Below, piece after piece: positions 23,901 to 30,379 of a stretch of 48,468 nucleotides of DNA. The notes beneath the pieces were generated by a model that saw only the letters and a list, made by a program, of their open reading frames with translations, was not told where the DNA came from and ran no database searches. Where the stretch lies: NCBI GenBank assembly GCA_041648665.1, contig JBAZOP010000014.1, forward strand, positions 1-48,468, written 5' to 3'. A program made the position numbers and the translations under genes. The number at the start of each line of letters is the position of its first letter. The first letter of the stretch is position 1. The DNA comes from a bacterium (GTDB lineage: Bacteria; UBA10199; 2-02-FULL-44-16; JAAZCA01).

Positions 23901-25522
23901 TCACGCGCCGGACGATCAACAACTTCTGGGGCGCGCTGATGGAATGGCGCGTCCGCACGGCCTATGCCGAGTACATTGACACCCCGACCCCGGCGAAGAC
24001 GGGAATCATCGCCGACTGGACGACCGAGCAGGGCGGGGATTGGATGGAGAACTGGCATGTTCCCGAAATGCGCCAGATTATTGCCGACGCCAACAAGCGG
24101 GCCTTGTGGTCGGCATTGCACGAAGCCAAGACCGCCGTGGGCAAGAAGTGGGCCGCGTTCAAGCAGCGCAACCAGGCCGCACGGCTTGAGACGATGCACC
24201 GACTTGTGCTGGGGATGCCCGCACACCCGGAACCGGCGTCCGAGGGCGCGCGCGTGGCCCTTCTCACGCTCAAGCGGCTGCGCAAGGCCGCGACGGTCGT
24301 GTTCGGGATGCGTTTTGGCGCGGCGCAGTTGCCCGACACGGCATTCATGCAGGCTGAGTTTGGGCCTGCCGCGTTCAACAAGCAGTTCCCCGCGCTCATG
24401 TCCTTGCAGCGCGATGCGCTTTCCGGCAAACTGTCCAATGCCACCCTTTCAGGAATTGAGGCGTTGTATGCCTGCGACACGGGCTGGGGACATTTCGCGC
24501 ATATGACGCCCGACGATTGGGTATCGCGGCCAGAGGCGGCACTTGGCCGCGTAGACCGCTGGCTTGACCAGGCGCATGAAGCGACGCTGAAGTGGTCGGG
24601 CTTCCGGGCCATTGACGCGCGGCAGAAACTTGGCATTCGCGCCGTGATTCTCCAGCGCGTTCTTGACGACGCCTACGGCGGTCAGCGCATTTCCACCAAG
24701 CGGCTTGGCCTCATGGGTTGGTCCGAGAGCGACTACGACCAGATTCTTTCCGCCATGCAGGAACCCGGTGCGGTCGAAGCGACCGCCGGGCCGATGACCG
24801 GACGGCGATTCATCAAACTGAACCCTGAGAATTGGAAGAATCCGACGGCATTCGCCAAGCTGTATGCCGGGGTGCAGCGCGGGGCAGAACAGTCCATCAT
24901 CGAGCCGAACCCCATGATGCTGTCGAGCTTCATGTCGGGGGAACTGGCGCGTTCGTTCCTGCAATTCCGGTTCTTCAATCTGGCGGCGTGGCGTCAGCAC
25001 CTTCTGCGCGGCGTCTACCTGCACGACGCGGAAGCCATCAGCGGGGCCGCCATGTCCTACTTCTACGGCGGGTTGATTGGCACAGGCATAGTCTATTCCA
25101 ACGCCCTGGGCCGCCCGGACAAGGAGGAATATCTCAAGCGGTACATGACCCCGCGTTCACTCGCCGCGGGCGCGTTCCAGCGGTCCGGTTGGTCCTCGAT
25201 CATGCCTTCGTTGATTGACGCTTCGGCCTACACGCTGGGCCAAGACCCGATTTTTGCCAACACCTACCGTACCACAGGGTTACAGACATTCGGAATCGCA
25301 TCCACCCCGTCGGGCGCACTGATTCAGGGCGCATGGGAAGCGGAGTCCGGGGCCATGAAGGCCATGACGCGCAGCGATACCGTATTCTCTCAGCAGAACG
25401 CGCAGCAGTTTAGGCGCATGATGCCGTGGAGCAACATGTTCCTGTTCAGTAACGTCACCAACTATGGGATCGGGCATTCCGGGTTGCCGCCGAAGTCCGC
25501 AGTTCCCCTGAAGGAGCGATAA
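20924..25522 (+). CDS. large ejection protein (T7 gp16-like) with embedded sigma-factor module
   Basis: 1,532 residues (T7 gp16: 1,318). N-terminal region to about 300 is helical with hydrophobic stretches (AAYSMSAAFAFGAAFGAAF). An Ala/Pro-rich linker (about 410-490) follows, then a region at about 495-655 that reads as sigma region 2 plus region 4. The remaining 875 residues are the helical body, ending with membrane-prone helices as in T7 gp16 (SFLQFRFFNLAAWRQHLL). The transglycosylase motif of T7 gp16 was not found. In T7 this protein is ejected into the cell with the DNA and helps pull the genome in. The sigma-like insert suggests a second task after ejection: steering host RNA polymerase. 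Confidence 0.8.
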   Translation: MNSDPNATPSMPDTFTPELMRTQREYVPAVDPGQLGQALMMKLQAADRMHAAIFNSIASRKEPPNAPKDWLIQRHWDEVQARKERYAFGAFVKVDGKWVREKATWQDNLWGTIADLYGNNSVGYFWSHDTPEEYDARLRKIFFWLDPKPVEQWWTPEIQKQIMGDLPDEYQTKVLTRAVSDRHATLIADQYRQELKRGQRLSEMGWPGTIGQFAASALDPANVAFATFTGGFGASWVSASRFGRMGRAMRAGLFNVPAAAVMDVPRMIYDPHYDVSTAAYSMSAAFAFGAAFGAAFDPYRAQAVKAMKEQELSDIVEAGAKLTAKGEKYYADVRPLPEVARLQKASAQNIAQMNRIIEEANGMPGGGFKSHEAIEASLRQPGKLGDAIITEAGLRAKTPFGTAPLIIPDIVEGAPIAPPAAKPVTGTVKPQGTEWLRPMLYTEAQKARETAKMLPAPAQKPTAALPSPKAAAALQAPVPTAAEVVARPNAAFDHMPFVAQTVRKWYKGRLQKANLDDAISDAMTHVATKWGQYDPSKEKPTTWMGKVIKNHLINAGERIKTEKAALHSRKAAPLPRGAVLEPDEVALYDTLNSDVRAAVDELTDVQKKIALSRLMADDKATYRALSKQLGISPETVRTYEKLAKEKLAISLKKYIPIAEGGELPGGPGAQKMHWAVEGKDFVDAYLDAVGQVENMPLGREYAGPRGWLGILSFDLRAKLGQGEPAQRGLARRLAGNLFPDETGATHWASAYEGLMLNRAVDAMKITYAYEPAFTAFRKRMKARGLSDIDIERTLNQTCADAANADPVRLKAMIEADPEIADVVKAWKELDNGLWERGMRQKLAGFTPENRIDNYLMRSWRQDQLLGAFAEHGEDYVHAVIVKGLMNETPELNPKLADSFANALVKNTLSRGLDGENHFWRFKGSETEMLRNILENAGHNADEATSMINAWNAAKQNKGIVKGRMMVDYWAEIPGKDGKTLRLRDLLDRDFNNLTRRTINNFWGALMEWRVRTAYAEYIDTPTPAKTGIIADWTTEQGGDWMENWHVPEMRQIIADANKRALWSALHEAKTAVGKKWAAFKQRNQAARLETMHRLVLGMPAHPEPASEGARVALLTLKRLRKAATVVFGMRFGAAQLPDTAFMQAEFGPAAFNKQFPALMSLQRDALSGKLSNATLSGIEALYACDTGWGHFAHMTPDDWVSRPEAALGRVDRWLDQAHEATLKWSGFRAIDARQKLGIRAVILQRVLDDAYGGQRISTKRLGLMGWSESDYDQILSAMQEPGAVEATAGPMTGRRFIKLNPENWKNPTAFAKLYAGVQRGAEQSIIEPNPMMLSSFMSGELARSFLQFRFFNLAAWRQHLLRGVYLHDAEAISGAAMSYFYGGLIGTGIVYSNALGRPDKEEYLKRYMTPRSLAAGAFQRSGWSSIMPSLIDASAYTLGQDPIFANTYRTTGLQTFGIASTPSGALIQGAWEAESGAMKAMTRSDTVFSQQNAQQFRRMMPWSNMFLFSNVTNYGIGHSGLPPKSAVPLKER
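22406..22888 (+). other. sigma70-like region 2 + region 4 module inside ejection protein
   Basis: Residues 495-561 match region 2: FVAQTVRKWYKGRL, then LDDAISDAMTHVATKW, QYDPSKEKPTTWMGKVIKN and LINAGERIK. This is the order of ECF/SigH sigma factors (core-binding DAED-LVQEVF equivalent, FDP, the T-W-L--I--N promoter-melting helix, then R-rich end). Residues 600-650 match region 4: LTDVQKKIALSRLM, then an HTH YRALSKQLGISPETVRTYEKLAKEKL that would read the -35 box. The linker is about 40 residues. Flanked on both sides by low-complexity Pro/Ala or Gly linkers, as expected for an inserted domain. Confidence 0.75.
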
Positions 25523-25523
25523 C

Positions 25524-25667
25524 ATGCCGCGCAAGATGAACGGGAAGACGTTGACGGAACACGAGCACGAAATCTGGCGGGCTGTGTTCAGCAACACCCA
25601 TTCCGGGGCGATTGCCACTGCCGCCGTGAAGAAGCGACGCGCCAAACGGAGGAAATCCCATGCCTGA
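25524..25667 (+). CDS. small basic protein before terminase
   Basis: 47 residues; AAGGAG lies seven bases before the ATG. The start is two bases after the ejection protein stop and the end overlaps the small terminase start. Very basic C terminus (KKRRAKRRKSHA) suggests nucleic-acid contact. Unknown function; a packaging accessory is possible by place. Confidence 0.55.
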   Translation: MPRKMNGKTLTEHEHEIWRAVFSNTHSGAIATAAVKKRRAKRRKSHA

Positions 25668-25947
25668 CGCCGATCCGGTTCTACGTGACCTGTCCGATGA
25701 ACTGGCGCGCGCTTTGCTTGACGCCATCAGGAATGGCGTGGACGCCGTGGACCAGAAGACAGGGGAAATCCGCAAAGTCGCCGCATCCGCCTCGCACCTG
25801 AACGTCGCCCGGCAACTGCTCAAGGACAATGGCATCAGCCGCAAGCCCGTCGAGGGCCAGACGTTAGCCGAACTGGCCGATGAACTGCGCATCCACCCCA
25901 TGCCGCCCATGTCCAATGAGGATCTGAAGGACGAAGCGGTCGCATGA
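25660..25947 (+). CDS. terminase small subunit (T7 gp18-like)
   Basis: 95 residues; GGAGGAAA before the ATG. Contains the short helix LARALLDAIRNGVD and the segment ASHLNVARQLLKDNGISRKP that is typical of small terminases of T7-like phages, then an acidic tail. It overlaps the large terminase by four bases (ATGA). Recognises concatemeric phage DNA for packaging. Confidence 0.8.
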   Translation: MPDADPVLRDLSDELARALLDAIRNGVDAVDQKTGEIRKVAASASHLNVARQLLKDNGISRKPVEGQTLAELADELRIHPMPPMSNEDLKDEAVA

Positions 25948-27674
25948 CCGAAGCGGAACTGCGCCTCTACCTGAACAAACTCCGCGATGACTTCGTGTTC
26001 TTCTACAGCGAAGTCCTGCGCCTGTATAAAGGCATCGAGCCTTGCGACGTGCAGAAGGACATGGCATGGTGGGCGGCCTGCGGGCCGCAACGCCGCGGCA
26101 TCCTGGCCATGCGCGGCATCGGAAAAACCGAGGTAATCTGCGCACTGTCCGACTGGCGCATCATGCGCAACCCGGAAATGGAGCGCGTTCTGGCGTCCTC
26201 CCCGTCCGCCAACAAGGCCCTTGAAACCCTGCACCTGGCGCGCGGCTGGCTCCTGCGGATACCCTTCCTGCGGCATCTGGCACCCACAGCGGACAACGAC
26301 GACAAGTACCGCGATTCGCAGACGGCATTCGACGTGCCGCAAGCCCTGATTGACAAGACCCCATCATTCCAGGCCATCGGACTCACAGGACAGCGCACGG
26401 GGAGCCGCGCGACGTTCATCAACCCCGACGACGTTGAGACCGACGAAAACACCATCACCCGCGACCAACGCGCGCGCCTTGAACAGCGGTTCGACGAGTT
26501 CGAGCACATCGCCAGCGAACAGAAGTCCGAAATCCTCGTGACCGGCACATACCACCATGAGGAATCGCTGTACACCAAACTCATGCAGCGCGGGTACGAG
26601 TTCCGCACCTACCCCATCTGCTACCCCGCGAATCCTACTACCGTGCCCGGACTCGCGCCGATCCTCCTGAAACGCCTTGAATCCGGGGCAAGCCGACCCG
26701 GAGACCCTGTATTCCCCGTCCGTTTCGGGCAGGAGTACGTCCTGAAGCGGCAACTCCGTATCTCCAAACGTTCATGGGCGATGCAACTGATGCTCATGCC
26801 CGGAGTACAGGAAGGCGACCGCCGCCCCCTCAAACTGCACGATCTGGTCGTTATGTCACTCCACCGCGACCTCGCCCCCACTCTGGTAGTCTGGGGCACG
26901 AAGACCGCCGCCGGATCATCGTCAAGAGAGGACATCCCCTCTCCCGGCATCGCCGGGGACGGGTTCTATGGCCCCGTGTTCGTCTCCGCAGACTTCGCGC
27001 CCTACCAGGGCTGTGTCTGCTGGATTGACCCCGCCGGACACGGCGAAGACGAACTGGCATGGTCCATCATGGGTCAACTCAACGGAATGCTGTTCTGGAA
27101 GCATGTCAACGGCGTCAAGGGCGGCGCTACCCCAGAAAACCTCATGAAAATCGCCACCTCATGCCGGGAACATGGCGTGACCGATATCACCGGCGAGTCT
27201 AACTTCGGCGGAGATACCCTCTTACGACTGCTCGAACCCATCATTCGCAAGCTTTCCTGCAAGGCAGGGGAGCACCCCACCTTCCCCAAAGGCTGGACCG
27301 CATCCGTCCACATGGAAGGCGTCCACTCATCCGGCCAGAAGGAACTCCGCATTACCTCAGCACTCGACCCCATTATGGCCCAACACCGGCTGATCGTCTC
27401 AGATTCCGTCGCCCGAGATTCAATCGCCATGCAGCAACTTGCCCTGATCACCACCGAACGCGGCGCACTTGACCACGAAGACCGCCTCGAATCAGCCGCC
27501 GGGGCCGCCGAGTTCTTCAAGGACTGCCTCTACCAAGATGCCGAAGTCCTCTCCAAACGCGACCCCGAAGCCGAACTCATGGAACTGGTCGAAGCATACC
27601 GTAAACGCTTTCACCCCGAACCGTCCGGTGGATGGATTCAGTACCCAAGCCCGGTAGCACAGAACATGCCGTAA
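25944..27674 (+). CDS. terminase large subunit (T7 gp19-like)
   Basis: 576 residues (T7 gp19: 586). ATPase: Walker A-like AMRGIGKTEV near residue 55, and a Walker B-like region FINPDDVETDEN near 155. Nuclease: IDPAGHGEDELAW (about 360), GESNFGGD (about 415) and LDHEDRLESAAGA (about 510), which supply the acidic residues of the RNase H-like fold. Motor that pumps DNA into the prohead and cuts concatemers. Last gene of the late block. Confidence 0.95.
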   Translation: MTEAELRLYLNKLRDDFVFFYSEVLRLYKGIEPCDVQKDMAWWAACGPQRRGILAMRGIGKTEVICALSDWRIMRNPEMERVLASSPSANKALETLHLARGWLLRIPFLRHLAPTADNDDKYRDSQTAFDVPQALIDKTPSFQAIGLTGQRTGSRATFINPDDVETDENTITRDQRARLEQRFDEFEHIASEQKSEILVTGTYHHEESLYTKLMQRGYEFRTYPICYPANPTTVPGLAPILLKRLESGASRPGDPVFPVRFGQEYVLKRQLRISKRSWAMQLMLMPGVQEGDRRPLKLHDLVVMSLHRDLAPTLVVWGTKTAAGSSSREDIPSPGIAGDGFYGPVFVSADFAPYQGCVCWIDPAGHGEDELAWSIMGQLNGMLFWKHVNGVKGGATPENLMKIATSCREHGVTDITGESNFGGDTLLRLLEPIIRKLSCKAGEHPTFPKGWTASVHMEGVHSSGQKELRITSALDPIMAQHRLIVSDSVARDSIAMQQLALITTERGALDHEDRLESAAGAAEFFKDCLYQDAEVLSKRDPEAELMELVEAYRKRFHPEPSGGWIQYPSPVAQNMP

Positions 27675-27782
27675 AACGCTCTACGGTGCCCCAGGTTGAA
27701 CGCAGGCCACCTTTCACGTACTTTCGTACCCAAACCGAACCCCCACTCACTGTAGGGCATCCCTTGCACTGCCATGCTTACC

Positions 27783-28022
27783 CAACGTCTGATAATAACA
27801 TCAATATCGCTCCCCCGCGCGCGCGTTAACAGTGTACCCGCGCGCGTTAAGACTTAATCCCACTCCAATTCTCAATTCTCAACGCCGTTCTGTGATTACC
27901 CTGCCATGTTTCAGAATGAAAATTGAAAAGGGGAAGTCAGATATCAAGACGTTCGCCGCATCCCCCCTTCCCCCCTGTCTGAAATCATCATGGCGGCCCA
28001 TAACTGATATTATCAGACGTTG
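27783..28022. repeat. 15-bp inverted repeat pair
   Basis: CAACGTCTGATAATA at 27783-27797 recurs as its reverse complement at 28008-28022. The right copy also lies in a small palindrome (CTGATA T TATCAG). The arms are about 210 bases apart. Likely two binding sites for one protein, flanking the non-coding region. Confidence 0.6.
27814..27850. repeat. direct repeat CCC(GC)nGTTAA
   Basis: CCCGCGCGCGCGTTAA (27814-27829) and CCCGCGCGCGTTAA (27837-27850). Alternating GC tract is prone to Z-DNA and can also self-pair as a hairpin. Role unknown. Confidence 0.5.
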
Positions 28023-28246
28023 AAAGGCCCATGAAATCAGGGGTAAAACGATATGCAAAGCCTGTGCAATGCAGGGGCAAGGACCAGGGGGGGATCCACA
28101 TGTAGGACCAACCCATCGTCATTTCGTGTTTTTTCTCATCCTTCTGCCATGCCTTCATTCCCCTTTTTTGTCTGATTGGCATGGCTTTTCAGGCTGATTC
28201 TATTGGCTTTTCTACGTGGCGGGATCAGTGATTTAACAGAGAACGG

Positions 28247-28275
28247 TTGGACATTGTGGCATGAGACTGTATACT
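28247..28275 (+). promoter_or_regulatory. sigma70-like promoter of the small-gene block
   Basis: TTGGAC (28247-28252) and TATACT (28270-28275) are separated by exactly 17 bases. It faces the first small gene at 28310, which begins about 28 bases past the expected start site. It is the only good match to a host-type promoter in this gap, and marks the block as early or host-polymerase transcribed. Confidence 0.65.
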
Positions 28276-28309
28276 GATAGTGGCTAGGGGCAGGGAAAAG
28301 GAGACGACG

Positions 28310-28510
28310 ATGAGAAGGTATATGGCGTGTGCGTGGGGTCCGGGACTCTGGCGTGTTGGATATGCTCTCGGTGCCAACGTCTGGAACGTCATCCATCCAA
28401 TACCCGATGTGCGCAATTTCGACACATACGAGGAGGCTGACCAGGTGGCGTTGCGGGTGTCGCGCGGCGAGTTCGGGCACGAGGTGGGAGTTTATGTCTC
28501 TATGCGATAG
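28310..28510 (+). CDS. small early protein, unknown
   Basis: 66 residues; GGAGACGACG precedes the ATG. Aromatic N terminus (YMACAWGPGLWRVGYAL) and acidic helix (FDTYEEADQVALRVSRG). First gene after the promoter. Not recognised; early T7-like genes here often counter host functions. Confidence 0.65.
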   Translation: MRRYMACAWGPGLWRVGYALGANVWNVIHPIPDVRNFDTYEEADQVALRVSRGEFGHEVGVYVSMR

Positions 28511-28516
28511 ACCGCG

Positions 28517-28531
28517 CCCGGCGGGTCCGGG
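28517..28531 (+). other. intergenic hairpin, copy 1
   Basis: CCCGG CGGGT CCGGG hairpin between stop and ribosome binding site. Near-identical element to 29802-29816: both are followed by a GTAACGTG-type start. Confidence 0.55.
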
Positions 28532-28547
28532 AGTGGAGGGTAGTAAC

Positions 28548-28856
28548 GTGGGAATCAGCAAGGATCGGGACGCGATATGCACGGGTTGGCGGTTGCGGGG
28601 TATGGGCTTGGAGAGCGATGCGCTGTCCGATTGGATGGAAATTCACAGGCTCAATGAACGGATAACGTCCTTGTGGACGGCCAACAACAACAGCAAGGGC
28701 CGATGGCCCCAGGACATGTACGCCCGCAATGAGGCGGCGCAAGGGCGGGGATGTGTCAAGGCTAAGGCCCTAGCCGACAAACATCACTGGAAGATTGACA
28801 TGAGCGGCGGTCTGTGGTGGACGGTGTACAATCGCAAGGGCGAAGCTCTGAGGTAA
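28548..28856 (+). CDS. small early protein, unknown
   Basis: 102 residues from GTG 28548 with GGAGGG seven bases upstream. Helical, with LSDWMEIHRLNERITSLW and a Trp-rich end (KIDMSGGLWWTVYNRKG). No family recognised. Confidence 0.65.
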   Translation: MGISKDRDAICTGWRLRGMGLESDALSDWMEIHRLNERITSLWTANNNSKGRWPQDMYARNEAAQGRGCVKAKALADKHHWKIDMSGGLWWTVYNRKGEALR

Positions 28857-28879
28857 TCCCACATCGGGCCGGGGCGCGC
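28853..28879. repeat. 27-bp intergenic direct repeat, copy 1
   Basis: Starts GTAATCCCACATCGGGCC and ends GGGGCGCGC; identical to 30327-30353. Both copies start at the stop codon of a small gene. Confidence 0.8.
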
Positions 28880-28918
28880 CGGATACGCGCAATGGCATGG
28901 GGCATGGAGGAGACGACG

Positions 28919-29119
28919 ATGGCGACGACACGGGCGTACAGTCTGCGGCAGATGGACGGCGGCGATTATGTGTTTGCACGCGTGCTTGACGACGCGGCGG
29001 CCTGCGTTGCTGATGTGCGGTTGACACGCGGGGCAGAGCGATCAGAGATTGCCGGACTGCGGCGCGCGATCAACGCGCATCTCCGCAATGGCGGGACGCT
29101 GTATAACTACCAGTGGTGA
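28919..29119 (+). CDS. small early protein, unknown
   Basis: 66 residues. Start after the repeated leader GGAGGAGACGACG. An in-frame ATG 18 bases earlier would add MEETTM. Contains YVFARVLDDAAACVADVRLTRG and a C-terminal YNYQW. Not recognised. Confidence 0.65.
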   Translation: MATTRAYSLRQMDGGDYVFARVLDDAAACVADVRLTRGAERSEIAGLRRAINAHLRNGGTLYNYQW

Positions 29120-29125
29120 CTCCGC

Positions 29126-29142
29126 GCCGGGCGGCTCCCGGC
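29126..29142 (+). other. intergenic hairpin, copy 2
   Basis: GCCGGG CGGCT CCCGGC, followed by GGGCATGGAGGAGACGACGATG leader. Same module as 29493-29509. Confidence 0.6.
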
Positions 29143-29166
29143 AGGTGGGGCATGGAGGAGACGACG

Positions 29167-29373
29167 ATGGCGAGACGCTGGTATCTCAGAAACGGCAGAC
29201 GCACGAGCGAGGCTACAGTGCGCGCTGCGCAACGATCTGCGGAAGAGGCAAAGCGTACTGGAAAGATGGGTAACATTCCGTGCAGCATCCAGCCCGCAGT
29301 TGCGCGTGGCATCCGCGATATGACCGTCACGGAGTTTGCGCAGTGGTCGGGTTGCTTTACGTGGAGGGACTGA
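29167..29373 (+). CDS. small basic early protein, unknown
   Basis: 68 residues after the repeated leader. Arg-rich N terminus (ARRWYLRNGRRTSE) and a helix ATVRAAQRSAEEAKRTG. Possibly nucleic-acid binding; no family recognised. Confidence 0.65.
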   Translation: MARRWYLRNGRRTSEATVRAAQRSAEEAKRTGKMGNIPCSIQPAVARGIRDMTVTEFAQWSGCFTWRD

Positions 29374-29374
29374 C

Positions 29375-29485
29375 ATGGATGGTAGTGGCGGAGACTTTGG
29401 CTCTGGCTTTTGCATGGGGCTGCTGGTTGGCTATGCAATCTTGTTTCTCTCTCTATACTTTGGAGCGCATAGGCCAAAGCACTGA
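29375..29485 (+). CDS. tiny membrane protein
   Basis: 36 residues. GGAGG lies seven bases before ATG 29375, within the end of the previous gene. Gly-rich start and one hydrophobic segment (FCMGLLVGYAILFLSLYFG), then RPKH. Single-span topology; function unknown. Confidence 0.5.
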   Translation: MDGSGGDFGSGFCMGLLVGYAILFLSLYFGAHRPKH

Positions 29486-29492
29486 CAACCGC

Positions 29493-29509
29493 GCCGGGCG
29501 GTTCCCGGC
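29493..29509 (+). other. intergenic hairpin, copy 3
   Basis: GCCGGG CGGTT CCCGGC followed by the shared leader to ATG 29534. Stem identical to copy 2 and loop differs by one base. Confidence 0.6.
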
Positions 29510-29533
29510 GGGTAGGGCATGGAGGAGACGACG

Positions 29534-29794
29534 ATGGGTAGCGCGAGACACGGAAATCGAGGTTGCGTGACGAGTCTGATTGCGCGGGGCAAGCTGGTCC
29601 CGGCAACCGCCGCGCATTACAACGTGGCGGTTGGCTTTGCCAGCGTGTGCGGCGGGAAGGCACACCGGCGAGGGCTAGCAATCGAGATCACCGGCACCGA
29701 TCCCGGAACGAACAAGGTCGAGTACAAGGCGCAGTTGCGCGAGGCGTTCCGCAATTCGGGATACGCTGCGTGCCAGGTCAAGATTCTGAGTTGA
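29534..29794 (+). CDS. small early protein, unknown
   Basis: 86 residues after the repeated leader. Compact mixed fold (VAVGFASVCGGKAHRRGLAIEITG). Ends at a stop that directly precedes hairpin copy 4. Not recognised. Confidence 0.6.
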   Translation: MGSARHGNRGCVTSLIARGKLVPATAAHYNVAVGFASVCGGKAHRRGLAIEITGTDPGTNKVEYKAQLREAFRNSGYAACQVKILS

Positions 29795-29801
29795 CAACCG
29801 C

Positions 29802-29816
29802 CCCGGCGGGTCCGGG
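29802..29816 (+). other. intergenic hairpin, copy 4
   Basis: CCCGG CGGGT CCGGG, the same core as copy 1 (28517-28531). Confidence 0.55.
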
Positions 29817-29833
29817 ATTGAAAGGGTTGTAAC

Positions 29834-30325
29834 GTGAATACTGCAACGGTTGCGGAGATGGTCAAGGGGAACGTGGAGCCGATAGCAGAGCGTGACGCCG
29901 TGCTGGCATGGTGCGAGAAGAATCAAGGCAAGGTGTTGCGGTCCAATGGCATACCGGAGGGGTTCGTGATCCGCCGGGAGTACGGTATGACACATTTGGA
30001 GCCGTCGAATCGCCAGCGGAGCGGAGCGGGGTTCCTGCTGTGTCACAGTGACAAGGGCGTGTTGGTGCCAACGCCGGACGAACTGCGGGCGCGCAATGCC
30101 TGCTACTATGCGGCCCGGGACGAGCGCAACGCATACCGGGCGGCGTTCCTGGCCGATCTGGAGCGGGTGTCTTTCATGCAGGGCGCAGTTGATCGCGTGG
30201 CGTTTGCGGTTGCGGAATATCGGCGGGCCGTGGCAGCGCTTCAGGTTGTGGCGGGGTATCCGAATCCCGATCACTACGCTCTGGAAGAACTGGCGGGCGT
30301 AATCAAGGAAGAACGGCAGAGGTGA
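29834..30325 (+). CDS. early protein of unknown function
   Basis: 163 residues from GTG 29834 (AAAGGG upstream). Helical C-terminal half with ARNACYYAARDERNAYRAAF and AVAEYRRAVAALQVVAG. Ends with basic EERQR. No family recognised. Confidence 0.65.
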   Translation: MNTATVAEMVKGNVEPIAERDAVLAWCEKNQGKVLRSNGIPEGFVIRREYGMTHLEPSNRQRSGAGFLLCHSDKGVLVPTPDELRARNACYYAARDERNAYRAAFLADLERVSFMQGAVDRVAFAVAEYRRAVAALQVVAGYPNPDHYALEELAGVIKEERQR

Positions 30326-30326
30326 A

Positions 30327-30353
30327 GTAATCCCACATCGGGCCGGGGCGCGC
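30327..30353. repeat. 27-bp intergenic direct repeat, copy 2
   Basis: Identical to 28853-28879. Followed directly by the TAACGCG... leader shared with 41376-41397. Confidence 0.8.
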
Positions 30354-30357
30354 ATGG

Positions 30358-30379
30358 TAACGCGCTGAGGAGAGGATGA
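30358..30379. repeat. 22-bp leader shared with opposite-strand locus
   Basis: TAACGCGCTGAGGAGAGG plus ATGA. The reverse complement is at 41376-41397. It contains the ribosome binding site for the 30376 gene. On the other strand the same bases end one gene and start the next. Confidence 0.85.

Larger units (their letters stand above)
27675..28246. other. non-coding regulatory region between late and small-gene blocks
   Basis: About 570 bases with no gene supported by a ribosome binding site. It is more AT-rich and more homopolymeric than its surroundings. It holds a GC-alternating direct repeat (27814-27850), the direct repeat CAATTCTC (twice near 27870), a 15-bp inverted repeat (27783/28008) and C-rich runs near 27965. 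Candidate packaging end, late terminator region or early control region. Confidence 0.6.

Noticed and set aside
23279..24226. 315-residue minus-strand frame in the gp16-like gene
   Set aside because: Antisense shadow; composition follows reverse codons of the real gene.
20924..25522. Lytic transglycosylase domain as in T7 gp16
   Set aside because: No E-S/GLMQ/AYN-type motif found in the N-terminal part; the extra domain seen is sigma-like instead.
27832..28023. 63-codon plus frame in the non-coding region after terminase
   Set aside because: No ribosome binding site, spans repeats, poor composition.
28136..28582. 148-residue minus-strand frame over the early promoter region
   Set aside because: It crosses the promoter and the first early gene; no start signal and unlikely composition.
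28860..29540. Extended starts adding MEETTM to three small proteins
   Set aside because: The upstream ATG is part of the repeated leader and lacks a ribosome binding site; GGAGG is correctly spaced for the second ATG.
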